Positions 52,783 through 62,044 of a DNA stretch of 64,000 bases are shown here, in pieces. The notes under the pieces were generated by a model. It saw only the letters and a program-made list of their open reading frames with translations, was not told where the DNA came from and searched no databases. Every line of letters begins with the position of its first letter. The first letter of the stretch is position 1. This DNA is from Bartonella sp. A05 (GTDB taxonomy: Bacteria; Pseudomonadota; Alphaproteobacteria; Rhizobiales; Rhizobiaceae): the NCBI RefSeq assembly GCF_026930145.1, contig NZ_JANHOJ010000001.1, positions 1 to 64,000 of the forward strand. The letters run 5' to 3'. The position numbers and the translations under genes are program-made.

Positions 52783-52802
52783 TCTGTGTATAGGAGCTTG
52801 CG

Positions 52803-53099
52803 ATGAAAAATTATAGTGCAATTCATCCGGGAGAGATTTTACGAGAAGAATATTTAAAAGAATATGCACTCTCTGCTTATGCGCTTGCCAAAGCGTTAAA
52901 TGTTCCACGTACGCGCATAGAACGTATTGTCGCTGAAAATAGTCCTATAACCCCTGATACAGCTCTAAGATTGGCTTATTTTTTTGATACGACAGCTGAA
53001 TTTTGGCTTAACATGCAAGCTGCTTATGATGTTAATGTATTACAAGCGGAAAAAGCAGAAGAATTCGCAAAAATAAACAAATTTAAGCACACAGCTTAA
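52803..53099 (+). CDS. higA: HigA-type antitoxin (XRE helix-turn-helix)
   Basis: A 98-residue antitoxin and repressor: IHPGEILREEYLKEYALSAY (family start), helix-turn-helix ALAKALNVPRTRIERIVAEN (about residues 28-47), then ITPDTALRLAYFFDTTAEFW. It binds HigB and the operon operator. 20 bases after higB; GGAGC before the ATG. Confidence 0.94.
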   Translation: MKNYSAIHPGEILREEYLKEYALSAYALAKALNVPRTRIERIVAENSPITPDTALRLAYFFDTTAEFWLNMQAAYDVNVLQAEKAEEFAKINKFKHTA

Positions 53100-53537
53100 A
53101 AAACATCTGATACAGAAATTTTTGTTATCACTTTTAACGAATTGCATTGTGATGTTCATCAAGATGCTGTGTTAAAAGAATATTATCTTATTCGTAAATA
53201 GTGTAAGAATTCATTATGATAGAGCGCAACAGAAAAGAAAGCGGGTAAATAAATTCATCCGAATATCCGCTCATATACTTTGTTTGTTATGCTTTATCCT
53301 CCATATAGTTGCCCAATATCAGCAAGCGCAAAGCTGTTGATATGCAGAAACCGACTTTCTCATTTTGACCATTCAGATCGTTTAACAGTGATGTTACCCC
53401 CCCCCCGAATCGACTGGTCAATTGCTTAAAGTGCATTACAACCATTTCGATAGAAAATGTATAGACTGTTATTCTACAATAAATGTTTTTGATAATGCAC
53501 TTGAATATTGGCTATTCCTTTGATTCACTGCACTTTC
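53100..53537. other. Intergenic stretch with a C10 tract
   Basis: About 440 bases between higA and the convergent restriction-modification gene. Contains ten consecutive Cs at 53397-53406, striking in AT-rich DNA. Short minus-strand frames cross the tract but none has a ribosome binding site or known family. Confidence 0.5.
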
Positions 53538-56500
53538 TTAGATGTCTAACTTTGGAAGGTTACGCACGATTTTCATTGTCTCCAAGCTGACAGTGATAAC
53601 ACGTTGGAACAATTTCAACGGATAGGCTGGATCACCAACAGTCTCGATAGCGTAGCGGTTGGCATCACTCACAATGCCACTTGCTTTATCTGTCTTAACA
53701 CATTGGCGCTCCATCACCCATTCAAGGGCAGGTTTGCCTCCAACGACATAATCATATGCCTCTATTGGAATATTTTGCATCGTAATATTGTGGTTATAGA
53801 TAACAACGGTTTTATCTTTCTCTTTGCCACCACCGAATTTCATTTTTTCAACACGAAAGAATTTTTCAGGGTCGGAAATGTTAGAAAGACGCAGATCGCC
53901 CTGTTTGTAGGTAACTGGGTAAGGCTCAACATTTTCATAGTCAGCGTGTAGATCACCAAGTTTTCGACCAGCCTCTACAAATGCCCAAAAATCTGAGACT
54001 TTCTTAACTGCCGGAATGCGAGGGAGCTGTTTAGACAGATTATTCGCATAGCGATCACGATAATCCTCAGAATGCAATAAACCATAAACATAGTAAAATA
54101 GATCATCCTTTGTGATGGTTTCACCGGGATAGATGGCCTTGAAATGAGCAAGCCCTTCATCAGTAATTGCATCACGACGCGGTCGTTCCCCCGTGGTTTC
54201 TTTCTTTACAAGAAAATCCGTTTGGCCGTTATCCCCTCCGGTTGCTAAAGCTTTATCGTAAAGATAACGCGGAAAACATTGGCCTGTATCAATAGTATGG
54301 AAATTTGGCAAAACTGTACTCATCAATACAGAGAAGCTAGCATTTGCTCCTACACCTGAAACGCAAATCACTCTATTTTCTGCCATCGTATCTTGCATCG
54401 GAAAAATACGTGGCATCTGGTAAACCATCTCATTAAAAGTGCGATTGTAATAAAGCCACTGACGCGTAAAAGGACGATAAAGGCTTTGAGTCAGGCAATC
54501 CTCAGAAAATGTAAAAGACTTTCTTTTTGCCAACTCTTGTTTAATATGACGAGACCAGCTAATTTTACGCTCATCTGTATTAATAAACTTGCTCACCATT
54601 TCTTTTTGCATTTTTCGGTCAGAATTTGGGTATACAGCATTAAAGCGTTCCAGTTCACTATTATAAAAATCAATCATGTTTTCCATATTGTTTGATAGAT
54701 TTTTACGACTTGGATTATATGCCCAAGCATCCCGACTGGTCACAACACCAGCTGAAAAATTCTCAAATAGCTTTATGCCAATACCCTTCTTATCTCCTAT
54801 AGCAAGAAAAGTATCAAAACTGTTATCTCGTTGATTGATCCAATCACCATGTTCATCCGGTGTAATTGATTGCCAACCTTTTTCACGCGTAATACCATCA
54901 ATACTACCCAAACAAGTAACAGCAGAAAGCTTAGTATCTGTGGTTAAGTTATCCCCGATATCATGATAATAGATTTTGCAAGGTTTGAGCATTTTCGGAT
55001 TCTTGATAAACAACGTTATGGCAATACCTGTTTTACTGCCAATACCAAAAACATTACCACCTTCTTGAGCATCTTTATTTTTCATATTTTTATTAATATC
55101 ACCCCGCAAATTGAATGCATATATACTCGAAAATTCTGCAACAAGGCTTTTTCTAAAACCATCCATTGTATTCTTGTCAATATAGCCAGAACCCGAAACA
55201 AAACCGACAACGCCAGCATTGCCAATACGATCACTTGCCCATCGAATTGCTCGGATATAATTGTCATATAGCCCTTTCACAAGTGTTGCTGTGGATTGGG
55301 CTGCATAAGTCTCCCGAATACGACCATCTAATTTAGGATAGCGGATATTACCCGCATTATCGTTTTCGCTCTTCTGTCCTACAGAATAAGGTGGATTGCC
55401 AATGATAACGCGAATATCAAGCTCTTTCTGACGTGATCGACGCGTGCTGTTATCCTCCATCAAAGGACTGATAAGATCTTTTTCCTGCTCATATAGCTGA
55501 AACGTATCGGTCAGACAAATGCCTTCGAATGGAATATAATCACCGCCCATGATGTTATGATACACCGCTTCGATATTGATTGCAGCAATATAATATGCCA
55601 ATAAAACAATCTCATTGGCGTGGATCTCATGTCGGAATTTATGCTCCATTTCCTCTGGTGTAATTAAGCCGGATTGCAGTAAGCGTGTTATAAATGTGCC
55701 GGTTCCCGTGAATGGATCTATGATATGGACGCCTTTGGATCCAAGTGTTTGCCCAAACTCTTTTTGAAGAACTTCATTCACTGAATGAATAATAAAATCT
55801 ACAATCTCAACTGGAGTATAAACGATACCCAATTTTTGGGTCGTTAGTGGAAAAGCATTACGGAAAAACTTATCATAAAGCTCAACAATGAGATTCTGTT
55901 TTGCTTTTAATTCAGTAATGCCTGATGCACGTGCTTTTACACTCTCATAGAATTTTTTGAGGTCTTTGGATTCCTTTTCTAGATTGTCTTTTTGTAGAAC
56001 ATCCAACACACGTTGCATAGCGCGAGAAACAGGATTATCACGGGTAAAATGATGCCCTTCAAACAACACCTCGAAGACTGGACGTGTGATGATGTGCTGT
56101 GCCAACATTTCGATAGCATCATCCTCGGTGATACTATCGTTCAGATCGCTCTTCAGCGCCTTATGAAATTCATTAAACACACGGCGAGATTCTGTATCAG
56201 GATCAGAAAGAATTCCCCTTAACCGAGTTATGTGATTTTTAGCAATTTCAGCAATATTGGTTGCCCAATCCTCCCAATAATGCCGAGTACCGCATTTCTT
56301 GACAAGCTGTGCCCTGATAGCACAAGAAACATCATCTATAGAAAAGGCAAGCTCGCCCTGCAATCCGCCTGGGACAACAAAATCATGTGCAGATATTATA
56401 CTACGTTCCGGTGTGCCAATACCTGATCTTTCGGGTTGTGACCGAACAGGCAGATTTTCTACAACAGCCGTCGTCGCTTTCAACTCAGCGGCGCTATGGG

Positions 56501-58517
56501 AAACGCCAATAATCTCAATCTTATTGCTAACATCCTGTCCAAGTTCTATCTTATTAATGGTTGCATCAAGACTATCATCATGTGAGCGTAAAGCGTTAAG
56601 AACTTGCCATATAACACGATATTTCTCATTTTGATTCAAAGCTTTTTCTGGTGAAACACCCACAGGGAAACCTATAGGCAAGATGACATAGCCCATCTTT
56701 TTCCCCTCAGCACGCCGCATAACACGCCCTACGGCCTGGATAACATCAATCGGGCTTTTGCGCGGATGCAAAAACAGGATAGCATCGAGTGCAGGAACAT
56801 CCACTCCTTCAGATAAACAGCGCGCATTTGTTAAGACACGGCAATTATCCTCTCCTACATCTTCTTTTAGCCAATCAAGCAATTCACTACGGGACTTCGC
56901 ATTGAATGTGCCATCGACATGCTCAATATCACACCTTAGAGATGGCCTATCTCCAGTGTCATTTTTATGAGTGTCTTTTTTACTGATATAGTCGAGATAT
57001 TCTTTAATCACCTTACTGAACTCGTCGCGAAACAGCTTGGAACTGCGAATATCTTTGCAGAAAGCCAACGCACGACGCATAGGATACGGATCAGTTGCAA
57101 TATCCTCTGTTATATCGGCTTTGGTCAGTGCTCTATAGCAACCCACAATCTTTGTTGCATCATCAAGGACAAGTTCTGAACTACTATCGCCAAGACGTTG
57201 CTGTACAGCAGCACTAACAAGCCCTTCATCCATTGCCAACACAATGACTTTATAATCGGTCAGAAGATTGTTTTGCACTGCCCATGAAAAACTACAATGG
57301 AAAAGTGTCTTACCAAACTTTTCCTCATCATCCATCGAAGTGAGAACAGCATCGAGTTCATTGGCGCGGCTCTTCACATTCTCACCGAAAATACGTTGTG
57401 TGGCCGTCATATAAAGGCGCTTCTTGCCACGAATAACATCATTATCATGCACTTTAACGAAATTGGATTCGTCTTTAATGGATTTGTCCTCGTTAACCAA
57501 GGTTACGCCTGTTGTGCGATGTGCTTCATCACAAATGATGAAATCAAATTCCGGTAAACCATGTTTCTTCTGTGCATCGGAAATAACATGTATCGATTGA
57601 TAGGTCGCAAAGACAACGGTCATTTTATCTGCTACAAGTTTACCTACGCCTTCTGCCAGTTTGGCAGCATCCGTTGTAGCTGGAAAAGCTAGATCGAATG
57701 CATCAATTTCAGCAATATCATCCTTACTTTTACGTCGTTTTCCAACCTGTATATCGGAACACACAGAAAAAGAACGAATCGGTGTTTCCGTATCCACAGT
57801 CCATTCACGCACTGTTTGTGACATCAAAGCTAGAGAAGGAACGAGAAACAAAACACTCCCACCCTTACCTACAAGAGTTTCCGCAATTTTGAGACTGGTA
57901 AAGGTTTTGCCCGTTCCACAAGCCATGATAAGCTTACCGCGATCTGCTTCAGCAAGTCCAGCACACACTGCTTGCAATGCATTTTGTTGGTGCTCACGGA
58001 TCTTCTTTTTATCAGTCAAAATGACCTCATTTTTGGCTGCAAAGATCTCCCATTGGATCGGACTTTTTTCCATATCAGAAAGGCTAATCCGTAAGACAGG
58101 AATTATCTGCCCCTGAATCATTGTTTCAGCATGTTCACTCCAAGCTTTTTTCGTCGTGTCAATAACAACACGCCGCTTAAATGGATCTTTTCCTGACGCT
58201 GAAATAAAACTGTCAATATCCTTTTTTTGGATTCGGTAGGCAGAATCATAAAATTTGCACTGGATTGCCGCAAAACCATCTTCATCGCGAAGCTTTGCTA
58301 CAAGATCAATTCCGGTGTCACGGGTATCCCAACCATTTGCTTTTGCCCAATCCGTATACATTTGAACTTGTTCATATTGCTCAATTTGAACGGGATCATG
58401 AGTAAAATATGCTCTGGCAAAACGCTCGAAATAAGTGCCCTTATCTCTTTTTGTCCGCGCTTCATCATGATAAGTCTGCAAAAGTGATTGTAATGTTTGT
58501 CCCGCCATTTTCCCCAT
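53538..58517 (-). CDS. Single-chain restriction-modification enzyme, Type ISP architecture
   Basis: A 1,659-residue fusion of nuclease, helicase, methyltransferase and target-recognition parts. Residues about 25-130: Mrr-like PD-(D/E)xK nuclease (GIDLVA with Asp71, then IQCK with Gln86 and Lys88). About 175-610: SF2 helicase (Walker A ACGTGKTFT near 200, DEAH at 330-333, motif VI QAVGRVMRR near 600). About 740-890: helical coupler. About 890-1150: adenine methyltransferase (motif I IIDPFTGTGTF near 935, motif IV NPPY near 1041). The C-terminal ~450 residues are the likely recognition domain. This order and size match LlaGI/LlaBIII. Start is ATG 58517, though ATG 58508 or TTG 58526 are possible. 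No frameshift seen, so it is probably functional; its DNA target cannot be predicted. Confidence 0.9.
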   Translation of the reverse strand: MGKMAGQTLQSLLQTYHDEARTKRDKGTYFERFARAYFTHDPVQIEQYEQVQMYTDWAKANGWDTRDTGIDLVAKLRDEDGFAAIQCKFYDSAYRIQKKDIDSFISASGKDPFKRRVVIDTTKKAWSEHAETMIQGQIIPVLRISLSDMEKSPIQWEIFAAKNEVILTDKKKIREHQQNALQAVCAGLAEADRGKLIMACGTGKTFTSLKIAETLVGKGGSVLFLVPSLALMSQTVREWTVDTETPIRSFSVCSDIQVGKRRKSKDDIAEIDAFDLAFPATTDAAKLAEGVGKLVADKMTVVFATYQSIHVISDAQKKHGLPEFDFIICDEAHRTTGVTLVNEDKSIKDESNFVKVHDNDVIRGKKRLYMTATQRIFGENVKSRANELDAVLTSMDDEEKFGKTLFHCSFSWAVQNNLLTDYKVIVLAMDEGLVSAAVQQRLGDSSSELVLDDATKIVGCYRALTKADITEDIATDPYPMRRALAFCKDIRSSKLFRDEFSKVIKEYLDYISKKDTHKNDTGDRPSLRCDIEHVDGTFNAKSRSELLDWLKEDVGEDNCRVLTNARCLSEGVDVPALDAILFLHPRKSPIDVIQAVGRVMRRAEGKKMGYVILPIGFPVGVSPEKALNQNEKYRVIWQVLNALRSHDDSLDATINKIELGQDVSNKIEIIGVSHSAAELKATTAVVENLPVRSQPERSGIGTPERSIISAHDFVVPGGLQGELAFSIDDVSCAIRAQLVKKCGTRHYWEDWATNIAEIAKNHITRLRGILSDPDTESRRVFNEFHKALKSDLNDSITEDDAIEMLAQHIITRPVFEVLFEGHHFTRDNPVSRAMQRVLDVLQKDNLEKESKDLKKFYESVKARASGITELKAKQNLIVELYDKFFRNAFPLTTQKLGIVYTPVEIVDFIIHSVNEVLQKEFGQTLGSKGVHIIDPFTGTGTFITRLLQSGLITPEEMEHKFRHEIHANEIVLLAYYIAAINIEAVYHNIMGGDYIPFEGICLTDTFQLYEQEKDLISPLMEDNSTRRSRQKELDIRVIIGNPPYSVGQKSENDNAGNIRYPKLDGRIRETYAAQSTATLVKGLYDNYIRAIRWASDRIGNAGVVGFVSGSGYIDKNTMDGFRKSLVAEFSSIYAFNLRGDINKNMKNKDAQEGGNVFGIGSKTGIAITLFIKNPKMLKPCKIYYHDIGDNLTTDTKLSAVTCLGSIDGITREKGWQSITPDEHGDWINQRDNSFDTFLAIGDKKGIGIKLFENFSAGVVTSRDAWAYNPSRKNLSNNMENMIDFYNSELERFNAVYPNSDRKMQKEMVSKFINTDERKISWSRHIKQELAKRKSFTFSEDCLTQSLYRPFTRQWLYYNRTFNEMVYQMPRIFPMQDTMAENRVICVSGVGANASFSVLMSTVLPNFHTIDTGQCFPRYLYDKALATGGDNGQTDFLVKKETTGERPRRDAITDEGLAHFKAIYPGETITKDDLFYYVYGLLHSEDYRDRYANNLSKQLPRIPAVKKVSDFWAFVEAGRKLGDLHADYENVEPYPVTYKQGDLRLSNISDPEKFFRVEKMKFGGGKEKDKTVVIYNHNITMQNIPIEAYDYVVGGKPALEWVMERQCVKTDKASGIVSDANRYAIETVGDPAYPLKLFQRVITVSLETMKIVRNLPKLDI

Positions 58518-58548
58518 CTCTATCAAAGCTATCTATTATTGCAGCGGA

Positions 58549-58708
58549 TCAATATCGAACTCGATAACACAAACACCCAAACTCATTATGCATAGCTACA
58601 AAACCTCTATGAACGCCTATAGAATCTCTTCCGATAAGCGGTGCAATTTCAGTTTGCTGTAAAATTTCTGTGATAAGTTGTTCCGCTATTTCCTACCTTT
58701 TTATACAT
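58549..58708 (-). pseudogene. Frameshifted micro-gene upstream of the Type ISP gene
   Basis: ATG 58708 (MYKK) and the 44-codon open frame ending TGA 58549 are off by one base; removing one base near GGTAGG (58697) joins them into a 52-residue product. The longer frame (IAEQLITEILQQTEIAPL, then GVHRGFVAMHNEFGC, ending RVRY) has protein-like composition and sits 31 bases upstream of the Type ISP gene on the same strand. Family not recognised. Either decayed, a sequencing error, or started without ATG. Confidence 0.45.
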
Positions 58709-58866
58709 GGAATCCCGCAAATGCAAGTCGTCCATTTAGGTACGGCATCTGAGTTATGATGATAATTTGGCAACATTATGTATACGCTTTATGAGCGTTG
58801 TTTGTCATGCATATCGGAAAAGCGTGTTTTTTATGCGTATGCATTACGATTTGGCAGCTGAATGCA

Positions 58867-58962
58867 TAAAAAAATATGGAAATATGCTTAAATGAGAACC
58901 CTCAAAACCTTCAAAACTCTCAGTAGATCTCACAATAGAAAGTCTAAGGGCTTTGAAGGTTT
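58867..58962 (-). repeat. Dispersed repeat, copy 3 (inverted)
   Basis: On the minus strand: GTGAGATCTACTGAGAG, TTTTGAAGGTTTTGAGGG, TTCTCATTTAAGC. It aligns with copies 1 and 2 through the core and with copy 1 through the upstream arm (CCTTCAAAGCCCTTAGAC). With copies 1 and 2 it brackets higBA and the Type ISP gene. Confidence 0.7.
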
Positions 58963-59023
58963 ATAAACAGAGTCAAAACAAGACTGTTTTGGTTTTACGC
59001 TCTTGTGAAAAAGGCAAATGGAT

Positions 59024-60562
59024 TCATTGTTTTTCACCACTCTTATTCAATGCCGGGTTCCATTCATAACGTGCGCTTGGTCGCCTACCCGTATAGCTAT
59101 TGGCTATCGAGATTTCACGAATGCGGTTTGTATCGCATAAAAGCTTTATAGCCTGCCAAACTGCTTCATGCTCTGTTAAGTTTGCCCAGCCTCGTTGATG
59201 AATATCACGTAAAGTAAAAATAGGCGGTAAATCTGCTCGCCGTTTTACAATCAGTTTTGCCCCCTCTTCTGCCAATATATAACCCGCTGCATAAAGCCGC
59301 TTCGCATGGCTTAACAGATATTCTGACCATCCCAGCGCCATTATGAGCGTATCCTTATTAATCTCAGAACGTCCACCTGTCACCAATTCACAAATCAATG
59401 CAAGAGTTGCAACGGTTTTCGGCATTTTCAAAATATAGGATTCTAGAGAAGTGGAATTTTTGCCATTTCTTATTTCTCGATGAATCTTTTCCATCCATTC
59501 GCAAAACAATTCCTGTGCCTCTGCTGAAAAACGCATGATCAATGGATGTTCAGATGAACCAAAAGGATTATCATGAAAGGAACGGAAAATAGTTTCATAG
59601 GCTATGCGTGCTTCCTGATTAGGGTGTCTATCAACCCATTGCCAATCTTTGGGTTCATCTGGCCAAACAATCATTTGAAAGCGCTGGATCAAACCATCAT
59701 CACTTTTACCAGACAAAGCACTTTGAATGAGAGGAATAATCCGTGAAGGTTGAATACCTCCAATTATAGATAAAGTTGAGTTCTTGATATGAATGGTACC
59801 ACGACCTATACGATCATAAATAAATGGCTTATCACCATCAAAAGCTTCCAGATAAAAAGCACGATCTGATTGATATTCGTCTCTCTCCATTTTTGATAAA
59901 AAGCCCGACAATTCATCACGAATGAGCAATAATCCACGCGGATTTTCATTGAATAATTCACCAAGCTTTTCAACAGTCGCATCATTCACAATCAAACGCG
60001 GTATTGAGGCTTCATGTTGATCACCATGATCTATATCTGCCAGAATTCTTCGAGCATCTTCACGATTACCATCCTTAAACGCTTTACTAGCCTCTTTTTG
60101 TCTTTTCTTTCTGTCCATATCGCTAAGAACCGCATCAATCTCATCCTGCTCTTTCTGTTGTTCCCAATTTTTATACTGATCATTTTGAAGTGTATAAATA
60201 GGCTCAAGTGCAGAGTTCATAGCAGGAGACTTCATTGCAGAAGGGCGCCCAATAATGGCTCCCCAAAGATTGGGTACAATCGTCCAATCATCCTGTTGTT
60301 TTGGTGCTACCCGCACAGTATTGCCAATGATGGCAGCCACACCACATAAAGCGGAAACAGCTACAAAATCAACAGGTGATTGCTGGCGTTCTGAAATGTC
60401 ATAAACACAATCGCATAATACAGGTGGTAACATTTCAGGGCAAAAAGCTTGCACAGGCAACAGTCTCATTTTGATCGGTTGAATCTTCCCCCAACCATTT
60501 GCTTGAAGAGCTTCTTCATAAGGTATAGCCTTTAAACAACTATTGTTATCATTCTGGCTCAT
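59024..60562 (-). CDS. DUF3987-family replication protein
   Basis: A 512-residue protein of the DUF3987 (YfjI-like) family found in phages, satellites and plasmids next to primases; thought to act as a replicative helicase or initiator. An N-terminal linker precedes the ATPase-like core with a variant P-loop, GRPSAMKSPAM (about residues 90-100), and LLIRDELSGFLSKMERD (Walker B-like DE) near residue 215. Its ATG overlaps the primase stop (ATGA), so the two are coupled. Last gene of the minus-strand replication block. Confidence 0.85.
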   Translation of the reverse strand: MSQNDNNSCLKAIPYEEALQANGWGKIQPIKMRLLPVQAFCPEMLPPVLCDCVYDISERQQSPVDFVAVSALCGVAAIIGNTVRVAPKQQDDWTIVPNLWGAIIGRPSAMKSPAMNSALEPIYTLQNDQYKNWEQQKEQDEIDAVLSDMDRKKRQKEASKAFKDGNREDARRILADIDHGDQHEASIPRLIVNDATVEKLGELFNENPRGLLLIRDELSGFLSKMERDEYQSDRAFYLEAFDGDKPFIYDRIGRGTIHIKNSTLSIIGGIQPSRIIPLIQSALSGKSDDGLIQRFQMIVWPDEPKDWQWVDRHPNQEARIAYETIFRSFHDNPFGSSEHPLIMRFSAEAQELFCEWMEKIHREIRNGKNSTSLESYILKMPKTVATLALICELVTGGRSEINKDTLIMALGWSEYLLSHAKRLYAAGYILAEEGAKLIVKRRADLPPIFTLRDIHQRGWANLTEHEAVWQAIKLLCDTNRIREISIANSYTGRRPSARYEWNPALNKSGEKQ

Positions 60563-61470
60563 GCAGCACCCCTTTGAGATAATAACACGTCATTAAAATC
60601 TTGCCCTTGTGGAGCTTCCATCATAAACACCGAAAAGCCCTGCTGATGCGCACGTGCTGCCAGAGTAAAGCCTGCCTTGCGTCCTGCTGTGTCACCATCC
60701 ATAGCGATGGTAAGGCGTGCTTGTGTATCTGGTAAATTCAACTTCATCATCCCACTGGTGGAAAGAGCTGCCCATAGATCAATGGGTTCTTCTGGTAACA
60801 AACCAGAAATGAGCGAAAGGCCGGTTTCTATGCCCTCACAAATCACATAATGCTGTTTGTTGCCTTGGCTTAAATGCACCGCACCACCCATCACAGATCC
60901 TAGCATTGCTTTTACAGGTGTTATATCGGCTTTAGCACCATCACCCCGTAAATAGGTTCTGTGAATGGCAAAAAAATTACCCCCCTCGACAAGTGCTACT
61001 AGCGCGGGGTGGCAATCCCTTGAGGGGTGGGGACATGCTTCATGAAAACGTAAACTCGTTGGTAAAACACAACGAATACCACGCATACGCAAATAGGTTT
61101 CTGCAAGGCTATTCTTGATTGGCTTGGCTTGTTTCCAGATAGCTTTTGCTTTATCTGCATTCTTCTTTGCCTTAGAACATGAAAGCTGTTTAAAGTTCTT
61201 CTCTATAAAAAAGCATTCTTGATTGTAATCTGCATTATCAAAAAATGCATGTTTTGTGATGTGTCCCATTGCTTCTAATGCATTTACGATCTCTGCAAAT
61301 TCACAACCAGCATGACAATACAGCAATAAACGCCCATCATATCCATAGCTAATTGATAAGCTGGGGCGTTGGTCATCGTGCGCTGGACAACAGGCAAGGC
61401 CAGTATGGCCATTCCATGTGCCACGCAATGTATAGGTTATCCTTTGAGCATTGTTATAATAATATGACAT
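60559..61470 (-). CDS. Toprim-domain DNA primase
   Basis: A 303-residue primase of phage/satellite type. Start ATG 61470 (MSYYYNNAQRITYTLRG) has GGAGAT upstream; the frame start at 61656 would overlap alpA. N-terminal zinc finger ACCPAHDDQRPSLSI...LLYCHAGC (CxxH...CxxxC type), then the Toprim domain with ICEGIETGLSL near residue 205 (catalytic Glu) and IAMDGDTAGRKAG near residue 254 (DxD). It would make primers for element replication together with the DUF3987 protein. Confidence 0.88.
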   Translation of the reverse strand: MSYYYNNAQRITYTLRGTWNGHTGLACCPAHDDQRPSLSISYGYDGRLLLYCHAGCEFAEIVNALEAMGHITKHAFFDNADYNQECFFIEKNFKQLSCSKAKKNADKAKAIWKQAKPIKNSLAETYLRMRGIRCVLPTSLRFHEACPHPSRDCHPALVALVEGGNFFAIHRTYLRGDGAKADITPVKAMLGSVMGGAVHLSQGNKQHYVICEGIETGLSLISGLLPEEPIDLWAALSTSGMMKLNLPDTQARLTIAMDGDTAGRKAGFTLAARAHQQGFSVFMMEAPQGQDFNDVLLSQRGAA

Positions 61471-61567
61471 TTTATCTCCATGACGTTGCGTCACAGGACG
61501 GATTTTGCTATGCTCTGATTGTAAAACTTGAGAAAGCCTTGTCCGTCCATGCGTGACAGGGTTTTTC

Positions 61568-61771
61568 TTATAGAGTCTCAGACGCATGGCGTTGGGCTTT
61601 GGCTTTTTCAATAACAGCGATGATTTCAGATCTTGGCCAGCGTGATAATGCGCCAATTTTTAAGGGTCTAGGCACTGTTCCATCAGCAACACGTCGCCAA
61701 AATGTTGGGACACTAATCTGAAGGATCTGCGCACTTTCACGAAAAGTTAAAAGAGGATCATGAATAATCAT
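61568..61771 (-). CDS. AlpA-family regulator / excisionase-like protein
   Basis: A 67-residue winged-helix/MerR-like DNA-binding protein: LLTFRESAQILQISVPTFWRRVADGTVPRPLKIG, then ALSRWPRSEIIAVIEKA, the AlpA/phage-Cox pattern. In P4-like elements AlpA activates the integrase or excision module; in PICIs it controls the divergent or downstream operon. A GGAAAAA site precedes the ATG, and the start lies inside a duplicated 21-base motif. Confidence 0.9.
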   Translation of the reverse strand: MIIHDPLLTFRESAQILQISVPTFWRRVADGTVPRPLKIGALSRWPRSEIIAVIEKAKAQRHASETL

Positions 61772-61838
61772 GTTTTTTCCTTTCTACATGATATTATTAA
61801 AATTTCTCTGATTAAGAGATCATGAGCAATCATGTTTT
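61756..61838. repeat. Duplicated 21-base motif at the alpA start
   Basis: GATCATGAATAATCATGTTTT (61756-61776, spanning the alpA ATG) is repeated as GATCATGAGCAATCATGTTT plus T at 61818-61838, with two mismatches. Each copy contains two ATCATG half-sites 10 bases apart, which looks operator-like. Confidence 0.55.
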
Positions 61839-62044
61839 GCTCTTACATCTCTGTTGAGAACAATTAAAAGATGATGGAAAAAAACAGGAAATAATAGAGA
61901 GGGAAGTTCAAAAAACTTCCGCTTATCCCTTCTCATTTTTATGCCTAAATGACCACAACGAAACAAAGTGATAACTGCATGAAAAAATATTTTTATTGAA
62001 AAAACAATAGCTTAAAATATGGGGTAGGTTATATGTTTCCTCCC

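Noticed and set aside
53285-53514. Minus-strand reading frames across the C10 tract
   Set aside because: The frame through the tract ends at 53317 after 42 codons from its ATG; no ribosome binding site or family similarity, so not called as a gene or pseudogene.
57661-58116. 151-codon plus-strand frame opposite the Type ISP gene
   Set aside because: Antisense shadow; Ser/Arg/Pro-rich composition expected from reverse reading.
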